From Calocera cornea HHB12733 (Eukaryota > Basidiomycota > Dacrymycetes > Dacrymycetales > Dacrymycetaceae), in NCBI GenBank assembly GCA_001632435.1, contig KV423924.1, positions 186,001 to 250,000 on the forward strand: a stretch of DNA of 64,000 bases, in the 5' to 3' direction. Position 1 is the first letter of the stretch. Each line of letters starts with the position of its first letter. Made by a program: the position numbers and the translations under genes. Below, in pieces: positions 44,893 through 56,127 of this stretch. The notes below the pieces were generated by a model. It worked only from the letters and a program-made list of their open reading frames with translations. It was not told where the DNA came from and did not search any database.

Positions 44893-45671
44893 TCACGTCG
44901 CACCAGTCGAAATGTCCTGCGTTGCTCGATATACACCGAACTTGATGCTGCAAATGCTTTTTAGCAGCATATTTAGTGGCTAAGCCGGTGTACTCACTAG
45001 GTGCCGGACCCCATGTAGCCGGTGGCGGAGTAGTGAATGAGCGTGGATGAACCGTCGCTCACGGTGTAGTCAATCTTGCCGTTATCTCCGCTCGTGATGG
45101 TCATCCGATGCTGAGTCAACCGACCTTCGTAGTTGCCAAGTGGGATAGACGGGCCGCAAGGGTCGCAGTTACGGGTATTATCGTCGATGCGGAGTGTGCC
45201 TTGCCTATCACCATTTGCTTCAGGGTGACAGCTGGCAGGGAAGGGATGGGAAGCTCACTGTGCGTCCAATGTAACGATTGGACCGCTGTCCTGGGTAGAG
45301 AATACTTGCATTAAGTGAAAGAAATGGGAAGTCGAGCCGGTTCCAGAAGCAAGATACTGCTTCCATTGATAGGTATAAGTCGAGCCATCGGCCTGGGGTG
45401 GAAAGTGCAGTTCGTCGCGCTGCCTCGCGCTCCAGTTGCCGGGGTCGAGATTAGCATTAGGATCAGAAGAGAGTGTCATGCCGAAGCAGTCGCCGATGCC
45501 GGGGTTGTTTGAGCAGCCATGGGTAAGTATCCCGCTTGCTTGCCAGGTCATACCTTCGATGTGGCCGGTCTGGTAGCTTGAGCCATCGGCGAGGGTTGTC
45601 ACAGAGGGTGCGGCGCGTGAAGCAGCCAGTAGGAAGAGGACAAGAATAGACGAAGAGATGAACGAGATCAT
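44893..45671 (-). CDS. Secreted beta-sandwich protein, lyase/lectin-like
   Basis: Exons (reverse) 45259-45671, 44998-45204, 44893-44947 give 224 aa. The signal peptide MISFISSSILVLFLLAASRA is followed by a domain with SSYQTGHIEGMTWQASGI, NWSARQRDELHFPPQADGST, TSHFFHLMQVFST, LTQHRMTITSGDNGKIDYTV and YIKFGVYRATQDISTGAT. The order R(x)EL, H-rich strand and KFGVYR resembles concanavalin A-like polysaccharide lyases of the alginate/glucuronan-lyase type. Cysteines (HGCSNNPG, GDCFG, NCDPCG) suggest disulfides. Exact family not certain. A broken paralogue lies at 50724-51544. Confidence 0.85.
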
Positions 45672-47136
45672 GACGAACGAAATCGAAGGCGATTAGGGAG
45701 GCTCGAGGAATGTAACGAAGTCGGTGGGTTGATGACGATGATGGTTGGTCCAGCAACGCTCTATTATATACTGGAGGAGGGACTAGGATGTCCAGCACTA
45801 CAGAGCAGACAGCCGCCCATGTGTCAGTAAGATGCCTTGCGCAAACCTCGGATGTGGGTCGGAAGGGGCCGCAGGAGACAAGATGCGCCGCGATGATCAC
45901 GGAAAGCTGGTCCCGGCACGGTCGCGGCAGCCAGGGCGCGCAGGGGCTCAGAAGGGCAATGACGAGTGCGGGGGCGCGGGATTCTGCGCCTGAATACCGA
46001 GGGGAAGAAGTCGACCATGTGCGTCCGCAGTCAGGGGTTCATAGCAACAAGAAGTCGTGGAGGAAGAGAAGATGACGTGACTGGTATCGGTTGCGGAGAT
46101 TTGTTGCTGCCTGAGATCGTCGTAGTAGCCACCAGGTAGTCGCTGTTCAAAGTGAGGTGGACGTCCGATTCGTCCACTAGAGCCCCCGATGATGCCGAGA
46201 TCGCCAGATTTGCCGAACATATAGCCGCAATGTCCCTAAATGCGGCTTCAGAAGAGAAATTCGAATCGCTCTCCTGCCAAAGGCACCCATCAAGTGCCGC
46301 ATCCAGTTGTATGGTAGCGGCAGGCAGCGAGAGCAGTCCGTTGCAAGCCTTGCATGACGTTTACACCAGTCGATCCGCGATCGGAATCGGGTATTTTGCA
46401 GGTACGGGTAAGCATTTTGCAGACGTGCGGTCGTAAAAAGTCAAGCCATGTATGCGACACCCAAGTTGACTTGTAGCCGAAACCTAAATGAGATAGGGGC
46501 GGAGGCGGGTGGCAATGTTGCTTCGAGGACGACCAGGCGTGACTTGCGTATGGTGAGGCACAAGGCCGTAATACACATCTTCCTTCTGTCAGGCGTGCAC
46601 CCTGTCTCCACAAGATAGACGTGCGATTGCGGCGTTCTCAGATATGATTGACTGACGATGGTGATGGTCGCTTTTCGATGTCGCAAGCGCCCCTTCTTCC
46701 TGCTGACTGGACCGAGACACGGGCGCATTCGCCAGAAGCCAGGTGGTCCAAGCGAGGTGCCTGCTATCTCGATTGAAGGGGTGCGTTTAGAGACGTCAAA
46801 CGAAGATCACGTAAGTGCAATCGACTCAGGAGGCATGTCAATTGCACGGGGTTCGTACGTAACAAGCCAGAAAGGTCCCCTGCGGTCGACATTGAAATTA
46901 TATTCAGTGTGTTGCGTGTGTAGACAAGGTTCATAGAGAGTTCAGTTATGTGTAGACAGTGCACAATGTGGAAAGTACATGGGGGCATTGGGTGTAGTCG
47001 ATGGACCGCGGTGAAAATTTGACATGACAATTGAATACAGAGTGACCATGAGGAATGAATTCTAGGAGTACGCGCCTGCTGCCCCCGGCCTTCCGTTCTC
47101 ATGAACTCCTGCCCCACAACCATGGGTCCGGCGCAT
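45672..47136. other. Gene-free region (1.5 kb)
   Basis: Apart from the TATA box of the secreted protein gene, no supportable gene, RNA or repeat. ORFs are short and lack domain features. Confidence 0.5.
45763..45770 (-). promoter_or_regulatory. TATA box of the secreted protein gene
   Basis: Reverse-strand TATATAAT about 95 bp upstream of the ATG at 45671, at a plausible distance for a fungal TATA element. Confidence 0.45.
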
Positions 47137-47532
47137 CTACACCCCGGGGTTGAGCCATCCTGCATAGAGGGCGATTGCTTGCTCCCACGTCTGTCCTGGC
47201 GTCCTCTGCAAGATGACGGCGCTTTCGCATTCGTCGCCCCGTAAGTCGCGGCAGAGATGAGGATGATGGTCGCCTTCTGGAGTACGATCCCACCGCGTGT
47301 TGTCCTGCACCGAAAAGAAGATGACTCGAACCACGATCACTTGCAGCGCGTCTTCATGCCATTGGTTAAGTGGCACAAGGATCTGACGAGACCGCCATAA
47401 ATGTATGTAGCCTTCGTCTCGGTCGGGATCCGTTCTGGGTATGATGGCGGGAAAGGGGTTCGATGGTAGGTTCATCGAAGGGAGTACGCGGTAGATGTAT
47501 CGTGGCTTGCGCTCGCCCAGGAACATAGCCAT
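47137..47532 (-). CDS. DUF952-domain protein (paralogue 2)
   Basis: Unspliced 131 aa frame, MAMFLGERKPRYIYRVLP start. Marks: YIYRVLPS, DPDRDEGYIHLWRSRQI, QVIVVRVIF, and HHPHLCRDLRGDECE, which matches paralogue 1 (HLLRDLRGDDCDE) closely. An extra C-terminal segment (TWEQAIALYAGWLNPGV) parallels WPERIESEKGWVWS of paralogue 1. Function unknown. Confidence 0.87.
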   Translation of the reverse strand: MAMFLGERKPRYIYRVLPSMNLPSNPFPAIIPRTDPDRDEGYIHLWRSRQILVPLNQWHEDALQVIVVRVIFFSVQDNTRWDRTPEGDHHPHLCRDLRGDECESAVILQRTPGQTWEQAIALYAGWLNPGV

Positions 47533-48023
47533 CTTGCGACTGTCAACCGTCTATGGGGCGCGTAGGCGAGGGTTTGCGGACGGGTTGGAGGGCGGGCCAG
47601 CTGGTATGCTCGGGGCTGTTGGCTCGGGCTTATCACTGTAAAGCATCCCACCCTTGCCGGCGGTAAGTCAACATCACACGCTTCCCACCTGCACAGGATA
47701 TCTACATTTACATATGTACGATTGTACTCCCGTCAATCCGTCCAAATGACCTGTCAGCCGCCCTGCTTGCTCCTAATGGCTTCCCGGTTGGGCCGTAAAC
47801 CCGTTGCAGGAGAGGGTGCTGGAGATGGAAAGCACGATCTGCTCCTCCCCTCCATCTCGGCGCTGCTATCCGCTCGCGGTTGGTCGTACACGACCCGCAC
47901 CACCTTCCACTCAGGAGACTGATGATATACTCAGATTCTTCCGATTCCCAATACATGCTACAATCGGATGACCCGGTTTCCCCGTCCCCTTTCTCTGAAT
48001 ACCGCATTGCACATGGCGCTAAG
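47533..48023. other. Gene-free region
   Basis: Intergenic between two reverse-strand DUF952 genes; nothing else seen. Confidence 0.5.
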
Positions 48024-48492
48024 TTATTCCAGCCATCCTTCAGAGGCCGCTCCCTCCAGCACACCCTCCCAGCCCGAACCTGAGGAGCCCTCCGACTCAA
48101 AGGACGACCGGCGCAGAGTCTTCCAGCTCGCGATGTCACTCGCCGTGAGATCCCGGTACAAATGAGGGAATACTTCTCCGCTTTTGATGGTTTCCCTGAT
48201 AGGACATGATTCATCCGGAGATCAGCGAATGAGTTCCCCGGCCAACCCAACAGAAACCTAACCATTTGATCTGTGGCTTTACAACGGAGTAGTCGACTTT
48301 CAAGAGCGATACTTCCTCGGAGTCGGCAAAAAAGCGTGACAAGGTTCGGAGCAACTGAGAATGCACGGATAGATGGATGAAGCCGTCGGTTCGATCAAGG
48401 TCTGACAGAGGGAACACGTCAGGCAGCGGCGTGGGCGGCGCAGTAGGAAGGATCTTGTAGATGTAGGACGGTGCAGGATTGGGCTCGTTCAT
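48024..48492 (-). CDS. DUF952-domain protein (paralogue 3, spliced)
   Basis: Exons (reverse) 48263-48492 and 48024-48195 give 133 aa. The 67 nt intron uses a GTTAGG donor and splits the Trp codon of IKW. Marks: YIYKILPTAP, SDLDRTDGFIHLSVHSQLL, TLSRFFADSEEVSLLKVDY, then GEVFPHLYRDLTASDIASW after splicing. If unspliced, the frame stops after HSLISG and loses the conserved second half. A longer start at 48528 (MTHRRRAYSTT) is possible. Confidence 0.87.
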
Positions 48493-49016
48493 GATGGTGG
48501 TCGAATACGCGCGTCGTCGATGTGTCAAGAGCTGGGAGATGAAGGCCCGCGCAGGCGTGCGCTGGCAATTGCCGTTGACAAAGACACCTCTCTTCTTTGC
48601 GCAACATTCTCAAAACTGCTCTGACTCTTCGCATTTTCAGAGCCAGGCACGGGTCCTCGCTTGTCCACGGACCATTGAATAAGGCAGGTATCCTACATTT
48701 CCAGCAGACGTAGATTCCCCGGGACAGCAGAGGTTCAGGGAGCGCAGGTCATATGGCGTCATTACTAGCGGAAGAAGGGCGAGGAAGCAGAATACATGTG
48801 TATGCATAGGGGAGGGACGAGGAGAAAACGTGCAGATGCCGGATGCGCGGGTGATAGATGCTATTACATACAATGTTGGGTGCGGTGCAGAGATCGTAGA
48901 CCGGATGCTTGCGGAAGCGCTGGAAAAGGCATAGACTGGCCCTCCAAGCCGGGCGGGTGCCGTGTCAGCCGGGTATCAACGGCCTTATTTAGGGTCGAAG
49001 TTTCGCGCCCCCGAAA
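48493..49016. other. Gene-free region
   Basis: Promoter of DUF952 paralogue 3 and 3' flank of the DinB-like gene; nothing else recognised. Confidence 0.5.
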
Positions 49017-49807
49017 TCAGAAGCGAGCCTTCGTAGTGATGCCTTCGTGTCCTCGGTGCTGCAGAGTGGAGGGGGCAACTCCGAAGGACGGATCGAGCTC
49101 GATACCCTGACGCGCGCAAACAATGTGGTCAACACACTGATAGGACAGGCTCGGATCAAACGACGGGGCCCACCATTTCTCCGGCCGCGATCAGCCGTAT
49201 CATAGACCAATGATGGATCGCATGCAAAGCTCCAAACCACAGCTACATCCGGACATGGTATGTGAGCTCCTCTTGACAAGGAAAGGACAGCTGTGGAATA
49301 TGAACGCACCTCCCGTCCCACCGTCGTCTGCATCACCTGTTTGAAGGGCGTCACCGCCTCAAGCGTGACCGGATCGTCTAGTATGCTCTGCTGCCTGTTC
49401 TCCTGTAGCTCCCGCAGCTGTTTGATCGTTCCTTCCAGCGCAGTTGCCGCAATGGGCCGTGACGTCTCCATTGGCACGTTTCGTGATCGGAGATCGTAAT
49501 TCAGCTCGAACGGTTTTGGTCGTGATAGGCACTACAATTCTCCCTAAGCGAGCGCTTCAAGCAGCAGAAGGTGAATTCAGCGTACCGACAGCAGCAGGTC
49601 AAAGTAGTCACGCGCGTGTCGCAGGTGCTTTCCTATGGTCGAACCGGGAAGCATCTTGCTGCCGTACACCATTTGCTCATCCTCCGTCAACACGTTGTTG
49701 ACGAGATCGACACCTTGTTGCAGCACGGCCGTCGACACGAAGATGATTTGATCGAGCGACGTGCTGTAAGAGCCACTTCCAACGTCGTCTTCGGGTTGCG
49801 TAGACAT
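49017..49807 (-). CDS. DinB-like four-helix protein
   Basis: Exons (reverse) 49586-49807, 49310-49504, 49174-49242, 49017-49106 give 191 aa. Seen: an N-terminal helix (QIIFVSTAVLQQGVDLVNNV), TIGKHLRHARDYFDLLLS with the first metal-type His, YDLRSRNVPMETSR, VTPFKQVMQTTVGREL, and after the third exon LHAIHHWSMIRLIAAGEM, the HxxxHH-type motif of DinB/YfiT-like metal-binding bundles. The tail FGVAPSTLQHRG also fits fungal DinB-like proteins. Activity unknown; DinB-fold enzymes include thiol transferases. Confidence 0.82.
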
Positions 49808-50723
49808 GTGCGGTGGGCAGTCACTGGTCATGAAAGGGGAGGAGGAAAGAGCAGATTTGATTGTTGGGGCTTTGACGCACGACAGCCTCGCGTTGTCCTG
49901 CAGTCGGCTCGAAGAGGTCAGAGAAGCTCCGCTTTAGGGAATTGCCTCCGTGCATCAGCTGCGCGGCGTCCGCGGTACGTCCGCTCGGCAAGTCAAAGGG
50001 AACGGTGCAGGGGCAAACCACCACCACGACCGTGCCATGCTCAAAAAGGGGTGGATAACTGGATGCATTGTTCTTACTTCTCCTCAACCCCCGCTAGTCT
50101 GGTCCTGCTGCTCTCTAGGCAATGTCGGTCACCGATGCTTCCTACCAACGAAGCTGTTTACCCTGTACTTCAGTCACTTCTGACTGATGGATGCTTTGTC
50201 AATGCCGACCGCAAACTCGCCTTGCCCGCATATGTTCTTGAAGTTTCGAGATCGTGGCGAGCAGCGCCTCTGGACTTCGAGCTCTATCAGGCTGCAATGC
50301 AGGGTCGTTCTGGGCAATGGTCAATGAGGGGCCACCCCTCTCCGTCATCTCCCTATTGTATGCGGGCAGTCACCCTTGCGACAGTCGTGGAGGTGTAGTA
50401 GGGTGCATGTGCTGCTGCATCATTGCTTCCTCCATCTACACGCGTCTCAGCGGAGCTTCCGCATTCACTTGCATTACGAACTGCTTCGCATTCACCGCAT
50501 ATGCCTGCCATGTACGTTGCATACAGATGATGGGATGTCGCCGGTCCTTCGACTGCTTTTGTATCGCATTTCTCGCTGAGATACAAAGCAGTACACGCCG
50601 GTCTATTGTCACCGTTGCGTGTAGTGCTTTGGCTATTTGTGGCCCATTGATGACCAAATACAAGAGGAGCCTGGGTGCTAGGGGCTGTATTCTGGGCCAC
50701 ACACCCTCCTCGGATCACACATT
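49808..50723. other. Gene-free region
   Basis: ORFs here overlap the antisense of the DinB-like gene or lack features. Upstream DNA of the secreted-protein pseudogene. Confidence 0.45.
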
Positions 50724-51544
50724 ATGTTCTTTTCGTTTGGCTCAGTGTTCGCTTTTACCCTTCTGGGGATCGCCGGCCCAGCAGGGGCTGTCACAAGTTA
50801 CAAGCCTCGTTGACGGAACTTCTTACCAGATGGGTGAGGCCCACGGGATGACATGGCAAGCCTCGGGTATCTTTACCAAGGGGTGCACGAGCAGCGTGTC
50901 CCACATCAGCAACTGCTACCAGCTGACCCTGTCGTCAAACCCGAATGACAACCTCGACCCGGGCAACTGGACACCTCGGCAGCGGAACGAGCAGCACTTT
51001 CCACCACAAACAGACGGGTCCATCAGTGGAGACACTATCTGGCCCCCGGTACCGGCTCGACTACGCATTTCTTCCACATGATGCAGGTGTTCTCAACCGT
51101 CGATGATGGACATCTTGTCACGCTGGACCCTATGTAAGTTTTCCTGTCATCCGCGCCGTGTGTCCATCATGCCGATGAATATTACCACAGCTCTGGGGCG
51201 GTCCGGATGACCGATTACCAACGTGGCTGTAATCCATTCGGTCCGACCTACAGTCCTCTCAGCAGCTAAGAAGGCCCCGCCACCTTGCACAAGATGACAC
51301 TGACGAGCGGATCCAACGGGAAGTTGCAGTGTGCTGTGACCGACGCCTGCACCGGAGCGGCCCTTATCAGCTACTCTGCGACGGGCTACATGGATGGTCG
51401 GACCTAGTAGGAATTTCCGATTGTCATTGAACTTGTTTCTGATGTTCTCACAGTATCAAATTCGGTACATACCGTGCAACCGAGGATATCACAACCGGCG
51501 TTACGTGGCTCTTGCCAAGCTTGGTTTACAATATCTTTAGCTGA
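50724..51544 (+). pseudogene. Broken paralogue of the secreted beta-sandwich protein
   Basis: Same gene structure as 44893-45671 (three exons with introns at matching places) but damaged. The signal-peptide frame (MFFSFGSVFAFTLLGIAGPA) is offset from the domain frame (SLVDGTSYQMG). About 10 nt are lost after TDGSI, shifting the frame before TTHFFHMMQVFST. Tyr TAC has become TAA before EGPATLHKMTLTSG, and the ancestral stop after the final Thr has become TGG. Conserved words such as HGMTWQASGIF, NLDPGNWTPRQRNEQHFPPQ and YSATGYMDG remain recognisable. Confidence 0.85.
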
Positions 51545-53135
51545 TCATGGATGGTATGTACATACAGGGCATGCGTCGGCGATTTCTCATCATCGAAGGA
51601 ATAGGCTATTGGAGGCAAGCGACTTCAGAGGTATTCTGAGATCGGGAACGCTGTCTTGTGATAAGGCGAAGAATATTACTGGATATAATGATATACGCCG
51701 AGTGCCAGTCCGTGAGGATCACCAAGCGGGGAACGGAATATCCACATCTCGGGGCACTAAGGACGATGTTGAACGTGCTTTATTTAGATTCATGATCCGA
51801 GCCCTGTGGGTCCATAATTCTCCGGCGCGGTGCGGGCTATCGCTGTGCTGGCTCGGACTCGGGCGGCTGCCGCGCTTTGCGGTACCTTCCGGTGCTCGGC
51901 AATGAATCCTTCCCGCCCATCTCTGTTGTGCAAACATCGTCCACAGACGGGTGAAGTGTCATTATATGCACATTGCGTCTACCGTCCCTTGCGAGGGTCA
52001 GGGATGAAGTACATCTGTTACAAAACGTGCTATCGCACCCTACCCAAACCTTCAATGCAGAAGAAGAGAGCATCGCAGGAGTGTGTGACTGCGCGAGGAG
52101 AACCTCCACAACAATTATCGTGGTAGCTATAAATAAGGTTCAATATGTGAATGCCACGCAATTATGTGAAGCCTCGTATCCGCGTCATTCTCCGTGAGGT
52201 CTTAGTCCTCAAATGTGCCAAAAACCCTTGCTCGAGGTATTTTATTAGATAAATGGACTCACATGCTCGGCCAGTGCCTTCTCAATTTCATAATTTGGCC
52301 ATTGTCTATGGCAGATATTGTCAGGCACTATGTAGCACGAGGCAGGTCGGTGTCAGAAGGTTGGTCAAATCAGGGGCTGTGCAAGGGGTTCGGAATGTAA
52401 AGCGGCCCTCCTCCTCTTCTCCGTCCTCCGCCTTTCCCTTACGCTGTGGCGCGTGCTATTGCCTTCAGCTGAGCTTATTCCGTAGCTTGTCACTAAGGAC
52501 CCGGTGAATGTTCCTGCTTGGCTATGGGGTCGTCCACGTGTCTACCAAGCTCGATTGACGCAAAGTTCACTCCCGCAGACCGGGACTAGCCCGCAGCCAC
52601 CCCACGCGCTGACTGCAAATGCGACAGACGCGTATAATTGGCGGTCCTAGCTCGCGTTCTGGCCAGGAACGCAATCTGGCCCATCTATGGAAATGGAATG
52701 CTATAGCCTAGAGCCATGATGTGCGGAGTGCGTCATGCGACACGGTCGTTTGCCCCTACCGCCTGGAATGGCGCACTCTGATAGGCTGGTAACGTCACCA
52801 ACACGACTGGAACAGGTTCCCTGGTCCCCAGTAAGAGGAAGCACGAAGGCTCAGGAATGTACAATCACGTTGACCGCCTTGTCCAGAACCCGCACAAGTT
52901 CTCATGGGCGCTGTCCCATAGACTTCCACCCTTCACACTCCGTCCTTCACGTGCGGCATCACTCTCTGCGGCGTCTCTTATATCTCAACCCCTCCAGCTG
53001 AAGCCAGTGCGCCTGGCTTGTGCGGACCCATCCCCACCTCACATTCTTCCCGAATTCCAAGCGCCGGCGCCCGACCGCTTCACTCATTCAGCGGACAGCT
53101 AGGGAAGAACGACAACCACCCGGATAGACGTATCG
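51545..53135. other. Gene-free region (1.6 kb)
   Basis: No supportable ORF, RNA or repeat; promoter of the DUF6533 gene lies at the right end. Confidence 0.5.
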
Positions 53136-54454
53136 ATGGACCTGCAGACTATCATCACGGCGCTGCAGGACGTGCAGATCAGCCGATATCTGTCCTTGGC
53201 GAGCTATGTCGCCCTTGTCTATGATTTCCGTACGCGTTCCCGTGTTGTCCTGCAGGCAAGTTGCTGACGGTGCCCACAGTCTTGACCCTTCCTACGGAGA
53301 TTACTCTCATATGGAACGGGCGGTGGTCGATCGTCAAGATTCTCTTCTTCATTATTCGCTACACGTGAGTTGTGATCCAATGAGCTCTCGTCTCACCCGC
53401 TGATTGGGATGTCTTCACTAGTGTACCAATAGTCATCACGTGAGTTTCCACCATTACCACAACCCAGCATATTCTCATTCGGCTCGCAGTGTCAACCTTG
53501 TACAACTCACCGGCTATTCTAACTTCGTATCCGGCAATCTCTCCACCAACTTGTGCGTGATCTTCCTCTCACACGATCTGATGTACCTGATCAACAATAC
53601 TCAGCTGCCAACGTGTCATCCTTGTGCTCATCTACTGGCAGCTCATTGCGCTCGCGATGGTCGACGTGATCGTTTGTCTGCGCATACACGCGATCTGGCA
53701 GCGCCGGCGAGACGTCTTCGTCATCCTCGCCGGCATGTGGCTCGTCACGTACATCGTCACGTTCAGCGTGACGATCTGGATCACCAAGACTGCGTTCAGT
53801 GCGTGCCAATCAAGCGCGTTTTAACCCTATACTGACCACATGATTCGCAGGTTCAATTAGTTACATCGCCGAGATCAACCTCTGCGGAGCGACACCACCG
53901 AAGTTCCTCTGGACTGCATGGCTCCCAGGCGTCGTTTTTGAGGCGGCGGTGTGCACCCTCACGAGCGTCCGCACCTTCCAGCATTGGAGGCACGACGGGG
54001 TGGCCCTGAGGGACGCGCTGTCGCAGGACGGGCTGATCTACTTCCTGTTCGGATTCATTACGAGGTTGTTCAACCTGCTCATCTGGGGTGGAGTGAATAC
54101 GGCGGTACGTGCGTTTCGCGTACATAGAGCGCTTGCAGCTGATTCGCGGCGAAGACATACTGGGCGCTCCTGGGCGAGCAGTTCTCCTTCGCCCTAACGG
54201 GAATCGTCTGCTCCCGCCTGCTGCTCAACCTGCGCGGCGTGCAGAACCAGCAAGAGTGGAGCGAAGCGACCGACGTGCTGTCGCAGACCGAGTCCCGCAA
54301 CGAGTCCCGCTCGCACAACGAGAAGGCGCTGACGACGCTCTGGGTCGCGGACACGGGCGGGCAGAGCTTCCTGGAGCAGATCTATGGCAAGGTGTACAAC
54401 GCCGAGCTGCGGCCGACGTTCAACTTCCTGGACGAGTACGATGCGAGCAAATGA
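53136..54454 (+). CDS. DUF6533 seven-helix membrane protein
   Basis: Basidiomycete-expanded integral membrane family of unknown function. Starts MDLQTIITALQDVQISRYLS with a DUF6533 signature continuing into LTLPTEITLIWNGRWSIVKI. TM helices visible: ILFFIIRYT/VPIVIT, LVQLTGYSNF region, LIYWQLIALAMVDVIVCLRI, VFVILAGMWLVTYIVTFSV, FLWTAWLPGVVFEAAVCTL, LIYFLFGFITRLFNLLIWGG, FSFALTGIVCSRLLLNLRG. A cytosolic tail rich in Ser/Arg/Glu follows, with stop at 54452-54454. About seven short introns; exact borders near 53210-53620 not settled. Confidence 0.88.
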
Positions 54455-55159
54455 ACAGTACAGTACTAGCATGCGGGATGGTCGGATTTGAGAGGCGCTG
54501 GGATGCTTTCTCGTTTTGTTTGTTGTTTGCCTTGGGATCTGCACATATGCGGAGGCGAGGTTGTATCGATAGTAGTGAGTCAAGATGTCGGCCCATGTAA
54601 TGCCACATCGTGCTGTTATGTTAAAATACAATTTCGTGAATGACGGTTCATTTGCGGGAGGCGCTTTGAGCGGGTGCGGGATTTATGCCCGAGCGGCTAT
54701 TTCGCCATTACAAATACAGGAGGTGGTATATCTGGCATCATACCTTCCCAAACCCCCAGGGAGGGCTGCGGGAGGTCGCGCGCAGGGAAAGACCGCCATT
54801 GTTGGCAATGCGCCCCCCCTCAGGATTGGAAGCGCTGCTGTTTGTATGAGGGGTGGAATTGGTTACGGGAGGGAACGGATTGGGCGGTCCCTGTGTCCGC
54901 CCAGGTGGATGCCGTCTCTCGGCGAGGCCGCCAGTGGCGTTCCCTGCGGTCAATATTGAGCGCAAACCCACCGGGAGCAATCCTCGTCCGCATCTGGGCC
55001 CCCCTCCTTCCTCACCCATCCCTGTCACCGCCGTCGTCCCCTCCCTTGTGCCCATCGTCGCCTTCGTCGGTATATGCGACTAGGGTAGCCTCGACCTCAT
55101 AGACACCCACCAGCCGCGACAGCAGTCATTGGTACCCCGTTCCCTGCTAAAATCCCACA
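54455..55159. other. Gene-free region
   Basis: Promoter of the COX subunit IV gene; CT-rich near 55140-55180. No other feature. Confidence 0.5.
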
Positions 55160-55834
55160 ATGTCCCTCTCCCTCCTCCGCCCATCTCTCCGCGCCATCCC
55201 AAGGGCATCCGTCGCCCGCTCCGCCGTCGCGGCCTGTCGCCATGCGTCCACCGCCCCCATACCCGTATCAAACATCGAGGCGCAGTGGAAGAGCATGACA
55301 CCCGAGGAGCAGAACGAGGTGCACAAGGCGCTGGAGCAGCTGCAGAAGAAGGACTGGAAGCAGCTCAGCCTGGACGAGAAGAAGGCTGGTGCGCGCTTTC
55401 CGTTACTTTGCCATATCGTAACATGTTGTTGATTCCGCTCTGCGCGGAAACCAGCCTACTACGTCGCATTTGGCCCGCACGGCCCCCGCACCCCCATCGT
55501 CCCCCCTGGCAGCGGCATCAAGGTGTTCTTTGGTGTCGTCGGCTGCATCGGCGTTGCAGGCCTGATCTTCGCTATCACGCGTGCCTTCGGTACGCGTCTT
55601 GCACTGAACCCGGGCATGCGTGCAATCGCTCATTCTTATGCGTGCCACAGCCCCTCCTCCTCCCAGGTCCATGACTCGCGAGTGGCAGGAAGCGACCAAC
55701 GAGCAGCAGCGTCGCGACAAGGTCAACCCCTTCACCGGTGCGCCCCGTTGTTATCTCCCGCTGGACCGCTTGCTGACCGCCGTTCGCAGGTGTTGCCTCG
55801 GAAGGCTACAAGGGCAAGGGCAACGTCCAGTAAA
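55160..55834 (+). CDS. Cytochrome c oxidase subunit IV (COX4/COX5-type), mitochondrial
   Basis: Nuclear-encoded complex IV subunit. MSLSLLRPSLRAIPRASVARS is an Arg/Ser-rich presequence with a likely cleavage near CRHAST. Then IEAQWKSMTPEEQNEVHKAL and KKDWKQLSLDEKKAAYYVAFGPHG (the family core, formed across the first intron), one TM helix (VFFGVVGCIGVAGLIFAI), and PRSMTREWQEATNEQQRRDKVNPFTG, ending GKGNVQ. Four exons, stop at 55832-55834. In fungi this subunit corresponds to yeast Cox5. Confidence 0.94.
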
Positions 55835-56127
55835 CGGCTCCTGTGTACCTACAGTTCGAAACTGGGCCGGGGGGATACCGCCGGTCCCGTATATATTAGC
55901 ATCTTGTCTGCCAAAAGACGAACTGCAAAATCAAATTCCATTCACTCAATGCCGGTGGTGTGTTGGCAGCTGATGGAGGAAGCAGGAGATACCGGGACCG
56001 GACGGCATCGCGACCCCCAGCTCCCCAACGGCGTTTCCAGAAGAACGTATACGCATACATAAGGATATGTCTAGTGATCCGAGGTATCTATCTATCGGTC
56101 CGTAAATGTCTCATGTCAGATTGCGTA

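Noticed and set aside
50254..51081. 275-codon forward ORF
   Set aside because: Only its end matches the secreted-protein family; the rest is non-homologous and the frame is broken relative to the signal peptide.
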